Below, in pieces: positions 55,987 to 64,000 of a stretch of DNA of 64,000 bases. Every line of letters begins with the position of its first letter. Position 1 is the stretch's first letter. The notes under the pieces are model-generated. The model was given only the letters and a program-made list of their open reading frames with translations, was not told where the DNA came from and did no database searches. The DNA comes from Thalassotalea mangrovi (GTDB lineage: Bacteria; Pseudomonadota; Gammaproteobacteria; Enterobacterales; Alteromonadaceae): NCBI RefSeq assembly GCF_005116735.1, contig NZ_SWDB01000017.1:1-64000 (forward strand). The letters run 5' to 3'. The translations under genes were made by a program, and so were the position numbers.

Positions 55987-56970
55987 ATGCAAGGATCACG
56001 CTATTTCTTTCCCCAGATTGGGCGCCTACTATCTTTTGTCATTTATTTGGTACTATTGTCAGTTACGTTTGCTACGAGCGTAAAGGCCAGTTCCCAGCTT
56101 ACCCCAATGCAACAGCGGGCCGATGTGCTCAGTGAGCAGGCACTGGCTCGAAACTCCGTTGTTATTGAAACCGCTTCTATTGATGATCTATTCGCTCTAT
56201 ATGAATTACTGGATTATCACCCGTTAAACTGGCATCACAATAACCTTGCCGTGCCGCGAATCACCTTTTCAAGCCTGTCACCTTCATGGGTCGATGATAC
56301 CCGCAGACTTCCGGTTTCGGTAAAAAAATCCCTGTTTTATAAGTTAATGATGCCCCTGATTTTGATGTCTAATGAAGCCATTTTACAAGAACGGATGCTG
56401 GTTGAATCTGCGGCGCTTACCGATCCTAAACTGCTGGAACTGGCGGTTAAATACCAGATTATTGCCAATAACAAGGTGCAATTTAATGAGGAATTAAGAG
56501 CCCGACTATTAACCCGGGTAGATATTATCCCGCCTTCATTAGCATTGGCCCAGGCCGCGGAGGAAAGTGGTTGGGCAACCTCAAGGTTTACGCTGGAAGG
56601 GCATGCATATTTTGGTCAGTGGGACTTTTCCGGCAATGGCATGATCCCCAAACAACAACGTAGCGAACTGGGCAATTATGGACTGGCACGTTTCACCAGC
56701 CCGTTGGCATCGGTTCGTGGCTATATGCTGAATTTAAATACGGTCGGTGCCTATCAGGAGTTTCGGGCACTGCGTCAGCAATTAAGAGAGACGGGCCAGG
56801 CGATCACCGGTTTAGATCTGGTTGATACGCTGACCGAATATTCTGAACGGGGAGAAGCTTATACCCTCAGCATTCGCGGCCTGATTTCTTATAACGATCT
56901 ACAATACTTCGATCGCGCTTATCTTGCCGATATGCCAGTAGCGTTCAGTATTGCCCAGGTCGGTCGTTAA
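55987..56970 (+). CDS. Bax-like glucosaminidase domain protein
   Basis: A 327-residue exported protein. A signal helix spans about residues 11-34 (LLSFVIYLVLLSVTFATSVKA). The C-terminal part (about 175-300) is a GH73-like glucosaminidase domain: PPSLALAQAAEESGWATSRFTLEGHAYFGQWDF contains the catalytic glutamate and NxxG-like segment, and NYGLARFTSPLASVRGYMLNLN follows. It is close to E. coli Bax and FlgJ-type enzymes that cleave peptidoglycan glycan strands. No flagellar gene is near. Confidence 0.85.
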   Translation: MQGSRYFFPQIGRLLSFVIYLVLLSVTFATSVKASSQLTPMQQRADVLSEQALARNSVVIETASIDDLFALYELLDYHPLNWHHNNLAVPRITFSSLSPSWVDDTRRLPVSVKKSLFYKLMMPLILMSNEAILQERMLVESAALTDPKLLELAVKYQIIANNKVQFNEELRARLLTRVDIIPPSLALAQAAEESGWATSRFTLEGHAYFGQWDFSGNGMIPKQQRSELGNYGLARFTSPLASVRGYMLNLNTVGAYQEFRALRQQLRETGQAITGLDLVDTLTEYSERGEAYTLSIRGLISYNDLQYFDRAYLADMPVAFSIAQVGR

Positions 56971-57106
56971 TTTTTCATCCAGGCTTGTGAAAATCTAATC
57001 GTTCTATTATTTAGAGTGTTAATGTCGAAATTAACTAATATTAGTTCGAATAAATTGATTTATTATATCTCCTATTGCTGCATAACGCATATCACATAGG
57101 AGAAAG

Positions 57107-57535
57107 ATGATGACTACCACAAGCATTTCAACCGATTCAGCACATGCCGCAACTGACAGTACACTGTTTCAGTTCGCCGCACCGTTAGGACGATTTTTAC
57201 TGGCGTTAATGTTTTTAGTGGCAGGGTTAAATAAAATTGGCCAATATCAGGGAACCCAGGCATTTATGGAGAGCGTTGGTGTTCCCGGGTTGTTGTTACC
57301 ATTGGTGATTGCCTTAGAGGTTGTTGGCGCCCTGTTGCTAATTATTGGCTTTAAAACCCGACTGGTGGCAATAGCATTGTTTGCATTTACGCTGATCGCC
57401 AATGTGTTATTTCATGCTAACTTCGCCGATCAGATGCAAATGTTATTGTTTATGAAAAACACTTCGGTCATGGGCGGCTTATTAATGGTATTTGCCCTGG
57501 GGGCCGGCGCATATTCTTTGGACAATCGCCAATAA
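57107..57535 (+). CDS. DoxX family membrane protein
   Basis: A 142-residue inner-membrane protein with four hydrophobic helices (about 26-43, 66-84, 91-110, 117-134). APLGRFLLALMFLVAGLNKI at the start and FKTRLVAIALFAFTLIANVLFH are typical of DoxX/YqjF. An AGGAGA site precedes tandem ATG codons at 57107 and 57110. The gene lies 150 bp before yqjG, as yqjF lies next to yqjG in E. coli, where both are linked to quinone or aromatic-compound stress. That pairing supports a role in redox protection. Confidence 0.85.
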   Translation: MMTTTSISTDSAHAATDSTLFQFAAPLGRFLLALMFLVAGLNKIGQYQGTQAFMESVGVPGLLLPLVIALEVVGALLLIIGFKTRLVAIALFAFTLIANVLFHANFADQMQMLLFMKNTSVMGGLLMVFALGAGAYSLDNRQ

Positions 57536-57560
57536 ATTTACAAGGTAATCAACGAGTCTT

Positions 57561-57611
57561 ATGGTCAGGTGTTGGTTCTTGCAACCCTTGCATTTTGCAG
57601 ACCTGACCCAT
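57561..57611. repeat. Diverged REP-like repeat
   Basis: ATGGTCAGGT (57561-57570) and ACCTGACCCAT (57601-57611) are the ends of a decayed copy of the GGGGTCAGGTC family, in the doxX-yqjG gap. Confidence 0.6.
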
Positions 57612-57686
57612 TCCCCAGGTTAGATTTTCTAAATAACCGGAATAGCAAAATCATCTGGGTATCAGCACAAAGAGAAGGAACAGAAA

Positions 57687-58682
57687 ATGGGCTTATTAGT
57701 CGATGGCAAGTGGCAAGACCAATGGTACGATACCAAGTCAACCGGTGGAAAGTTTGTTCGCAAAGAATCGGCGTTTCGTAACTGGGTAACGGCCGATGGT
57801 GGAACCGGACCCAATGGCGAAAAGGGCTTTAAAGCCGAAAAAGGTCGCTATCACTTGTATGTTTCCCTGGCCTGCCCGTGGGCGCACCGAACCTTGATAT
57901 TTCGCAAATTAAAGGGACTGGAATCGATGATTTCGGTGTCGGTGGTCCATTACCTGATGAAGGAGAATGGCTGGACATTCGCTGAGCAGGAAAATAACGA
58001 CAATCCGGACTGGGTCGACATCAAGGATCATATAAACGACAAGGAATTTTTGCATCAGGTCTACACCCAGGCGGATCCCAATTATTCGGGAAGGGTTACG
58101 GTGCCGGTATTATGGGACAAAGAAACGAACACCATTGTCTCGAATGAATCTTCGGAAATTATCCGTATGTTTAACCGGGCGTTCGATTCTCTGGGAGCTA
58201 AGCCCTGGGATTTTTATCCTGAAAAACTTCAGGATGAGATTGATGCGATGAACGATTTTGTCTATCCCAATATCAACAACGGTGTTTACCGGGCTGGATT
58301 CGCAACCAGCCAGTCCGCTTATGAGGAAGCGGTCAGTGAATTGTTCTCGGCCCTGGACAGCATCGAAAATCGCCTCGGCAAACAACGCTATCTGGTCAGC
58401 GACTTGATTACCGAAGCCGACTGGAGATTGTTTACTACCTTGATCCGCTTTGACGCGGTCTATGTCGGGCATTTTAAGTGTAATTTACGTCGTATTGCCG
58501 ATTACCCAAATATTTCCGGGTACCTGCGGGAGCTCTACCAGGTGAAGGGGGTTGCCGAAACCGTCAATATGACTCATATCAAGCACCATTATTATGAGAG
58601 TCATGACATGATCAATCCCACCGGTGTCGTTCCTAAAGGGCCAATTCTGGATTTTTCAGAACCCCATTATCGAGGCCATTAG
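57687..58682 (+). CDS. yqjG: Glutathionyl-hydroquinone reductase YqjG
   Basis: A 331-residue Xi-class glutathione transferase that reduces glutathionyl-hydroquinones. The catalytic cysteine is in SLACPWAHRTLI (near residue 63), followed by PDWVDIKDHINDKEFL, the SNESSEIIRMFN glutathione site and the helical C-terminal domain with FDAVYVGHFKCNLRRIADYPNISGYLRELYQ. An AGAAGGAA site lies before ATG 57687. It pairs with the DoxX gene upstream. Confidence 0.94.
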   Translation: MGLLVDGKWQDQWYDTKSTGGKFVRKESAFRNWVTADGGTGPNGEKGFKAEKGRYHLYVSLACPWAHRTLIFRKLKGLESMISVSVVHYLMKENGWTFAEQENNDNPDWVDIKDHINDKEFLHQVYTQADPNYSGRVTVPVLWDKETNTIVSNESSEIIRMFNRAFDSLGAKPWDFYPEKLQDEIDAMNDFVYPNINNGVYRAGFATSQSAYEEAVSELFSALDSIENRLGKQRYLVSDLITEADWRLFTTLIRFDAVYVGHFKCNLRRIADYPNISGYLRELYQVKGVAETVNMTHIKHHYYESHDMINPTGVVPKGPILDFSEPHYRGH

Positions 58683-58791
58683 TCCAAGCCAGGTATTTTG
58701 ACGATAGATGACGGGCTGGGTATTTAATTAAATACCCGGTTCGTCGTCTATACTTTTGGGATCGAAAGAACTTATATTCCCAGGGGTTAAA

Positions 58792-60663
58792 GTGCGAAGA
58801 TTAAATTACGGTTACCTGGCGGTTGTATCGACACTGTTACTTGTCGCTTGTGGGCAGAGTGATGATCCAGAGCTACAATCAACCACCAACGACAGTTCGT
58901 CGGCGTTGGTGAAAGAGGATGCAGGCACTTCAATGTCAGCTTCTGGCAAGCAGGCGTATTTTGGCAACCTGCACGTGCATACGTCCTGGTCCTTTGATGG
59001 CTATACCAATGGTAGCCCGACCTCTCCCGATGATGCCTATCGCTGGGCCAAGGGTGAAGCGATTCCTGCCACCAAAAAGGGAGGAATGATGAAAATCAAA
59101 CGTCCCCTGGACTGGTATGCGGTATCGGATCATGCCGAATACATGGGGGTGTTTAAAAACATGGAAGATCCCGATAGCCCATTTAGTAAACTGGAAATCG
59201 CCAAAGATATTACCTCAGACGATTCTGCCGTCGCGTTTGAAGCATTTGCCCGGGTGCTCGATGATATGAACCGAGGAAAATCGGATCCACAGCTTAGCGA
59301 TCCTGAGTTATCCAAATCCATTTGGCAGGATATTATCAACATTGCCGAGCAACATTATCAGCCGGGTAGTTTTACCACCTTTCCGGCATTTGAATGGACA
59401 TCGGCACCGGATAATCGAAACCTGCATCGCGTTGTTATCTTTAATGGCAAACAAGGTATTCCAGAACTACCATTTTCAACTTTGGATTCAAACAAGCCCG
59501 AAGATTTATGGAAATATATGAATACTGCTAGAAGCAATGGCGCAAATCTGCTAGCTGTTCCCCACAATGGTAATGCCAGTGACGGTTTGATGTTTCAGTT
59601 AACCGATTCTTACGGCAATGAAATCAGTAAAGAATATTCCGAAAACCGGATCAAAAACGAACCCTTGTATGAAATCAGCCAGATCAAAGGCACATCGGAG
59701 ACCCATCCCGATTTATCGCCAAATGATGAGTTTGCCGACTTTGAGCTTTGGGATTACACCCTGTCAGCCATTACCGAGCGGCCGACAAAACGTCAGGGCA
59801 GTTATTTGCGACAAGCCTATCTCGATGGCCTGAAGTTTGATATGAATAACCAGGGTAATCCATTTAAATATGGGGTAATCGGCGACTCGGATACCCACAA
59901 TGCGGCTTCATCGGTGGAAGAAGATAACTATACTGGCAAGTTTGCCGGCGAATTTAACCGCGAGCACCGTTTAAATGGGATTCCGGGTTATGAGGAAGCC
60001 TCAAAGCAGCAGATACGTGAGTTTAGCTCCGGTGGCCTGGCGGGTGTCTGGGCGACAGAAAATACCCGTGATGCCATTTTTACGGCGATGCGAAACAAGG
60101 AAACCTTTGGCACCTCAGGTACCCGCATGCAGGTCAGGTTTTTTGCGTCATTTAATTATGATGACGACATCCTGGAAAATAATGGCTGGGAGAGTGTCGT
60201 CTATGAGCAGGGCGTTGCAATGGGAGGAGAATTATCCGGCATGGCCAGTGGTTCACCAGTATTCGTGATTCAGGCGATGAAGGAAGCCAATGGGGCTAAC
60301 CTGGACCGGGTGCAAGTGATCAAAGGTTGGGTAGACGGTAATGGTAATACGCAGGAAAAAATCTATGACGTTGCCTTATCGGACAATCGCACTGATGGTT
60401 CGCAAATGCTGAAGTCTACGGTGGATATCAGCACCGGACGTTACACTAATGACATCGGTGCCAGTTCATTCCTGTTAACCTGGAAGGATCCTGAGTTCGA
60501 TGCGTCACAGCACGCCTTTTATTATGTGCGAGCACTGGAAATTCCAACACCGAGATGGTCAACCCTAGATGCCATTGCTCTTGGTCAGGATCCAAGGGAT
60601 GACTTACCGGTAACCATTCAGGAACGGGCCTGGAGCAGTCCTATCTGGTATAGCGGCCAGTAA
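58792..60663 (+). CDS. DUF3604 domain lipoprotein
   Basis: A 623-residue protein. GTG 58792 is preferred because AGGGGTT lies just upstream and the first 20 residues then form a lipoprotein signal (YLAVVSTLLLVACGQS, lipobox LVAC). The mature part is the DUF3604 domain, with a PHP-like metal motif in YFGNLHVHTSWSFDGY, DHAEY, PHNGNASDG and GDSDTHNAA, each supplying histidines or acids. DUF3604 proteins are thought to be metal-dependent hydrolases of unknown substrate and often recur in marine bacteria. It stands alone and is followed by a strong terminator. Confidence 0.88.
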   Translation: MRRLNYGYLAVVSTLLLVACGQSDDPELQSTTNDSSSALVKEDAGTSMSASGKQAYFGNLHVHTSWSFDGYTNGSPTSPDDAYRWAKGEAIPATKKGGMMKIKRPLDWYAVSDHAEYMGVFKNMEDPDSPFSKLEIAKDITSDDSAVAFEAFARVLDDMNRGKSDPQLSDPELSKSIWQDIINIAEQHYQPGSFTTFPAFEWTSAPDNRNLHRVVIFNGKQGIPELPFSTLDSNKPEDLWKYMNTARSNGANLLAVPHNGNASDGLMFQLTDSYGNEISKEYSENRIKNEPLYEISQIKGTSETHPDLSPNDEFADFELWDYTLSAITERPTKRQGSYLRQAYLDGLKFDMNNQGNPFKYGVIGDSDTHNAASSVEEDNYTGKFAGEFNREHRLNGIPGYEEASKQQIREFSSGGLAGVWATENTRDAIFTAMRNKETFGTSGTRMQVRFFASFNYDDDILENNGWESVVYEQGVAMGGELSGMASGSPVFVIQAMKEANGANLDRVQVIKGWVDGNGNTQEKIYDVALSDNRTDGSQMLKSTVDISTGRYTNDIGASSFLLTWKDPEFDASQHAFYYVRALEIPTPRWSTLDAIALGQDPRDDLPVTIQERAWSSPIWYSGQ

Positions 60664-60695
60664 TACCACTCCACATTAATTACTGATCACTCAGC

Positions 60696-60727
60696 AAAAA
60701 AACGGCTTGCAATGCAAGCCGTTTTTT
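60696..60727. terminator. Bidirectional terminator
   Basis: Arms CGGCTTGC / GCAAGCCG with a 3-nt loop, an A run on the left and a T run on the right, between convergent genes. Confidence 0.95.
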
Positions 60728-60747
60728 ATCGATAGATTCGGTGTTAC

Positions 60748-61404
60748 TTAGAACTGCATTTCCGGGATCTCGCCGTTAACGACAAGCTCACCTTCGGTCA
60801 GTTGCTGGATTTCTTCAACGCTGACGCCAGGAGCGCGCTCAAGCAAGTGGAACTTACCGTCTTTGATTTCGATAAACGCCAAATCGGTGAGTACTTTCTT
60901 GATGCAGCCTTTACCGGTTAGTGGCAGGGTACATTTGTTCAGCAGTTTCGACACGCCGTGCTTTGACGCATGGGTCATAGTCACGATAATGTTGTCCGCG
61001 CCAGCAACCAAATCCATCGCACCGCCCATGCCTTTGATAAGCTTGCCTGGGATCATATATGAGGCGATGTTGCCTTCTACATCAACTTCAAAGGCACCCA
61101 ATACGGTTAAATCAACATGACCACCACGGATCATCGCGAACGACTCGGCGCTGTCGAATAAGGAGGCACCTGCCGTCATGGTAACCGTTTGTTTACCGGC
61201 ATTAATTAAGTCGGCATCGACTTCTTCTTCGGTTGGAAAGCGGCCCATTCCCAATAAACCATTTTCCGACTGCAACATAACTTCAATACCTTCAGGTACG
61301 TAGTTAGCCACCAGGGTCGGGATACCAATACCCAGGTTCACGTAATAACCGTCTTTTAATTCCTGAGCCACACGTTGAGCGATTTGTTCTCTTGATAACG
61401 CCAT
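60748..61404 (-). CDS. scoB: Succinyl-CoA:3-ketoacid CoA-transferase subunit B
   Basis: A 218-residue subunit that carries the catalytic glutamate E47 in MLQSENGLLGMG. GIGIPTLVANYVP, the Gly-rich MIPGKLIKGMGGAMDLVAGA and KHGVSKLLNKCTLPLTG are characteristic. With subunit A it moves CoA between succinyl-CoA and acetoacetate. The start lies 2 nt after the stop of subunit A. In relatives it closes the leucine-degradation pathway by activating acetoacetate, which fits the branched-chain genes in this window. An AtoA-type butyrate role is possible. Confidence 0.92.
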   Translation of the reverse strand: MALSREQIAQRVAQELKDGYYVNLGIGIPTLVANYVPEGIEVMLQSENGLLGMGRFPTEEEVDADLINAGKQTVTMTAGASLFDSAESFAMIRGGHVDLTVLGAFEVDVEGNIASYMIPGKLIKGMGGAMDLVAGADNIIVTMTHASKHGVSKLLNKCTLPLTGKGCIKKVLTDLAFIEIKDGKFHLLERAPGVSVEEIQQLTEGELVVNGEIPEMQF

Positions 61405-61406
61405 GA

Positions 61407-62129
61407 TTATGCTCCTTGCTCTGACTGGTTAGAAGGCCTTACCGTGCGTTGTTCGATAATTTTCTCAAAATCACCTTTGATTAATCGATCGACGTAGATA
61501 CCGCTTAAATGAATTTCATCGGGATCAAGCTCGCCTGGTTCAACGATTTCTTCTACTTCCACGACGGTGATTTTACCGGCTGTGGCGGCTAATGGATTAA
61601 AGTTTCTCGCGGTCTTACGAAACACCAGGTTGCCATAAGTATCTGCTTTGTAGGCTTTAACCAAAGCAAAATCACCGGTTACCGATTCTTCCAGAATGTA
61701 TTTTTTGCCGTTAAATTCACGAACTTCTTTACCTTCGGCGACTGGCGTACCGTAGCCGGTTGCGGTGTAAAAGGCTGGAATACCAGCACCGCCGGCGCGC
61801 ATTTTCTCCGCTAGTGTGCCTTGTGGGGTTAATTCCACTTCCAGTTCACCGCTCATCATCTGGCTTTCAAAGTTATCGTTTTCGCCAACATAAGAAGCAA
61901 CCATCTTCTTGATCTGTTTATCGAATAATAAGATGCCCAGGCCGTGTTCTGTGGTACCACAATTATTAGATACCACGGTGAGACCGGTTGTACCGCGACG
62001 TTTAATTTCCTTAATCAGATTTTCCGGGTTGCCGCATAGACCAAAGCCGCCGACAATTAACGTCATATTATCTTCCAGGCCAGCTAACGCTTCCTGGTAT
62101 GAATTTACGACCTTGTTAAAACCTGCCAT
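61407..62129 (-). CDS. scoA: Succinyl-CoA:3-ketoacid CoA-transferase subunit A
   Basis: A 240-residue subunit of the same CoA-transferase. [16 protein letters not shown] near residue 30, the [14 protein letters not shown] segment and [23 protein letters not shown] are family motifs. The C-terminal [31 protein letters not shown] is complete. It is the first gene of a two-gene operon. Its promoter must be in the first part of the repeat-rich gap to the right. Confidence 0.92.
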   Translation of the reverse strand: MAGFNKVVNSYQEALAGLEDNMTLIVGGFGLCGNPENLIKEIKRRGTTGLTVVSNNCGTTEHGLGILLFDKQIKKMVASYVGENDNFESQMMSGELEVELTPQGTLAEKMRAGGAGIPAFYTATGYGTPVAEGKEVREFNGKKYILEESVTGDFALVKAYKADTYGNLVFRKTARNFNPLAATAGKITVVEVEEIVEPGELDPDEIHLSGIYVDRLIKGDFEKIIEQRTVRPSNQSEQGA

Positions 62130-62451
62130 AAAAACTCCTGTGTATCCCCGATGATTCGGGTGTCATTATTAAATGATGTTGGTATGCACCATGAAAAAAT
62201 ACCAACATGTCGATTATCTGGAATGATAATGTATCAAAGAATTGCCGAACTCAACGGCTTATAGTTCGAAAGTGGGATTGGCAGGCGAATTTACGGAAAA
62301 CAAAGTTTACAAAACCTGAACCCCGAGGGGGAGGTGACGGAGGTTGTCTAAGGGTGACTAAAGGTGACAACGGTACTCTAGGGTTGACAACAAAGGCATG
62401 TGGTTTTTTCTGAGGCCTGAGGCCTGAGGCCTGAAACCTGATACCCGAAAT

Positions 62452-62560
62452 CTGAAACGCGAACCTAAATTTTCATTGAAAATTTCCCGTCATCCTCACG
62501 TAAGTGGGGATCTCTTGCTAGCAGCCGAGTCGAGATACCCTGTCGTAGCAGGGTATGACG
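62452..62560. repeat. First copy of a 109-bp duplicated repeat with CGTCAT...ATGACG ends
   Basis: It differs at about three positions from 62714-62822. Its right half runs from CGTCATCC (62488) to GGGTATGACG (62560), so the ends are inverted, and an inner CCCTG...CAGGG hairpin is shared with 27659-27683. Confidence 0.85.
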
Positions 62561-62597
62561 GAAATAATGGTGTGCCTTGCTTGAAATTGCAGCTAAA

Positions 62598-62696
62598 GAT
62601 GCCTTTATCTAGGCGCAAAATCTTTGATTTTGCATGCTAGGAACATAGTGTGCCAGGAGCTGACTTGTCAGCGTGCTCGTAGCTTAACGCAAAAGC
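62598..62696. repeat. Second palindrome ladder, related to the one at 27.8 kb
   Basis: Successive palindromes are AGAT-6-ATCT (from 62598), GCAAAATC-TTT-GATTTTGC (62615-62633), GCTGAC-TT-GTCAGC (62659-62672) and GCTT-7-AAGC (62682-62696). Linkers between them are TGCTAGGA, GTGCCAGGA and GTGCTCGTA, clearly similar to the linkers at 27765-27897. It also follows a CCCTGTCGTAGCAGGG repeat, as there. Confidence 0.65.
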
Positions 62697-62713
62697 CGTT
62701 CACGATCCGAAAC

Positions 62714-62822
62714 CTGAAACGAGAACCTAAATTTTCATTGAAAATTTCCCGTCATCCTCACGTAAGTGGGGATCTCTTGTTAGCAGCCGAGTCAAGATAC
62801 CCTGTCGTAGCAGGGTATGACG
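62714..62822. repeat. Second copy of the 109-bp duplicated repeat
   Basis: Near-identical to 62452-62560 in the same orientation, starting 262 bp later. The palindrome ladder lies between the two copies, so the pair could recombine and delete it. Confidence 0.85.
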
Positions 62823-63101
62823 AACAAAGGCTTTTGGCTTTTCTTCCACCATTCGAATTAATTGATTTCGAATAGACACCTAAGCAGAATTTTGGCGGTT
62901 TAAATTTTGCTTTGTCACCCTAACGTTGCGTTTGTCGCGACGTTTGTCTCTCAAGCTGACGCGCAAGACCGCTGAGCAGTAGTGTTTTGTTGTCCATTTT
63001 TAAATACACCAACCGCAGCTGGCGTTGCGCCGGGCATTGGCGTCTGCCGTCAATCAGGTGTATGGTTGCGCCATTAGAATTCTTATAAAAGGTAATAGTC
63101 G

Positions 63102-64000
63102 ATGAAAATTTGCTTAACCGACGAGCAACAAATGATTCAGGATATGGCAATGAAGTTTGCCCAATCAGAACTGGCGCCGGTTGCCGCCCAGTTAGATGCA
63201 AAACCTGATGAAGACTTGTTTAACGCCAATCTCGCCAAGCTGGCAGAACTTGGATTTATGGGACTTAACATTGATGGTGAATACGGCGGTGTAGAGGCCG
63301 GTACCGTGGCATTTTCATTGGCGATTACCGAACTGGCCAAAGCCTGTGCCGCAACGGCAGTGACAACCTCGGTGACCAACATGGTGGCAGAAGTAATTCA
63401 GGCCGTTGGTGACGAAGAACAAAAACAAACCTATCTGCCAAAGATTTGCTCGGGTGAGTTTTTAGCGGGTGGATTTTGCTTAACCGAACCATCGGCAGGC
63501 TCCGATCCGTCAGCAATGAAGACTACGGCCACAAGAGACGGTGATGACTACATTTTAAATGGCAGCAAGATTTACATTACCAGTGGCTCCATTGCCGGGG
63601 TATTTGTGGTTTGGGCGGTAACGGACGCAGCGGCCCCGAAAGGTAAAGGCATTTCCTGCTTCCTTGTTGATGCTGACAGTCCGGGACTCACCATCAGTAA
63701 ACCAGAAGATAAAATGGGGCAAAAGGCGTCTCCCACCAATGAAGTTCATTTTGAAAATTGCCGGGTACCTGCAAGCAACCTGCTTGGTCAGGAAAACAAG
63801 GGCTATGCCATCGCCGTATCCGAGTTAGCTGGTGGTCGCATTGGGATTGGCTCTCTGGCGCTTGGCGTTGGCCTGGCGGCACTGGATTATGCGAAAGATT
63901 TTATTCAGGAACGGCATCAGTTTGGTCAGTCACTGGCAAAGTTCCAGGGGTTACAATGGATGCTTGCCGACCGCTACACAGAGATGGAAGCGGCGCGCAT
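63102..64000 (+). CDS. Acyl-CoA dehydrogenase, partial (runs off the window end)
   Basis: The first 299 residues of an FAD-dependent acyl-CoA dehydrogenase. ATG 63102 follows AAAAGGTAATAGTCG. The N-terminal helical domain (LTDEQQMIQDMAMKFAQSELAPVAAQLD), the FAD/substrate motif GGFCLTEPSAGSDPSAMKTTA and the second signature ELAGGRIGIGSLALGVGLAALDYAKDFIQERHQFGQ are visible; the catalytic glutamate would be beyond the end. Similar genes begin valine or isoleucine degradation operons in Shewanella. The CoA-transferase genes opposite and the bkd operon in the same window support branched-chain use, but short-chain fatty acid oxidation is possible. Confidence 0.92.
   Translation, partial: MKICLTDEQQMIQDMAMKFAQSELAPVAAQLDAKPDEDLFNANLAKLAELGFMGLNIDGEYGGVEAGTVAFSLAITELAKACAATAVTTSVTNMVAEVIQAVGDEEQKQTYLPKICSGEFLAGGFCLTEPSAGSDPSAMKTTATRDGDDYILNGSKIYITSGSIAGVFVVWAVTDAAAPKGKGISCFLVDADSPGLTISKPEDKMGQKASPTNEVHFENCRVPASNLLGQENKGYAIAVSELAGGRIGIGSLALGVGLAALDYAKDFIQERHQFGQSLAKFQGLQWMLADRYTEMEAAR

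Larger units (their letters stand above)
62130..63101. other. Repeat-rich divergent gap
   Basis: About 970 bp between scoA and an acyl-CoA dehydrogenase gene. It holds a CTGAGGC simple repeat (near 62410-62435), a duplicated 109-bp segment (62452-62560 and 62714-62822), and a set of short palindromes (62598-62696) listed separately. The last 220 bp, from 62880, lack repeats and presumably hold the dehydrogenase promoter. No convincing gene was found. Confidence 0.6.

Noticed and set aside
53478-60663. Genomic island bounded by REP-like repeats
   Set aside because: Genes such as miaE, doxX and yqjG are core-type, and there is no integrase or tRNA junction.
62207-62875. Small plus-strand frames in the repeat-rich gap
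   Set aside because: They are made of duplicated repeat DNA and do not resemble proteins.

Overview
The window looks like a contiguous piece of a marine gammaproteobacterial chromosome, most probably of the order Alteromonadales (Colwellia/Thalassotalea/Shewanella-like). The evidence is gene order and protein similarity recalled from those groups: fur-fldA-ybfE-DUF2788-ybfF / seqA-pgm, cysZ / smc-zipA-ligA, bkdA1-bkdA2-bkdB, and a succinyl-CoA:3-ketoacid CoA-transferase pair beside an acyl-CoA dehydrogenase. The genus cannot be fixed from sequence alone. I saw no tRNA, rRNA, prophage, integrase or transposase gene.

Layout. 1-2.3 kb: a PhyH-type dioxygenase behind a cluster of short direct repeats, then a PEP-CTERM protein. 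2.3-8.5 kb: core genes (fur, fldA, ybfE, DUF2788, ybfF on minus; seqA, pgm, murI on plus). 8.7-13.1 kb: a compact bacteriocin (class II microcin-like) cassette of HlyD-type adaptor, double-glycine precursor, two-helix membrane protein (candidate immunity) and C39-peptidase ABC exporter. 13.3-18.7 kb: astE and the branched-chain 2-oxoacid dehydrogenase operon. 18.8-19.2 kb: two unrelated tandem-repeat arrays. 19.5-20.3 kb: a class D beta-lactamase. 20.5-26.5 kb: a four-gene translationally coupled cassette of an SMC/MksB-like ATPase, an MksE-like protein, a kleisin-like protein and an HNH nuclease. 26.7-34.9 kb: a frameshifted small membrane gene, an unknown protein, two exported peptidases (S9 and M13), an FG-GAP protein and a Rossmann-fold protein. 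35.6-45.5 kb: LysR regulator, retropepsin-like protease, a degenerate GT2, a YgiQ radical-SAM protein, a second S9 peptidase and cysZ. 45.6-52.3 kb: smc-zipA-ligA. 52.4-60.7 kb: a cysteine-free Sir2 protein, miaE, a second glycosyltransferase, a Bax-like glucosaminidase, doxX-yqjG and a DUF3604 lipoprotein. 60.7-64 kb: CoA-transferase subunits, a repeat-rich gap and the start of an acyl-CoA dehydrogenase that runs off the end.

How the genes work together. The two most system-like regions are the microcin cassette (adaptor, peptide, putative immunity, processing exporter) and the SMC-kleisin-HNH cassette, which resembles Wadjet/MksBEF plasmid-restriction systems but has an HNH protein where those carry the TOPRIM-type JetD/MksG nuclease, and has the SMC gene first. 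The cell also carries a canonical smc about 20 kb away, so the second SMC is not the housekeeping condensin. The bkd operon and the terminal CoA-transferase/acyl-CoA dehydrogenase genes together suggest branched-chain amino-acid catabolism.

Intergenic DNA is rich in structured repeats: a RAYT/REP-like family with a perfect 21-bp inverted repeat, a MITE-like family with termini of the type ATACCAATnCCATTAA, and an unusual ladder of different short palindromes joined by a conserved linker (27.77-27.90 kb, with a relative near 62.6 kb). All functional statements come from reading the sequence and from remembered family knowledge; no database search was possible.
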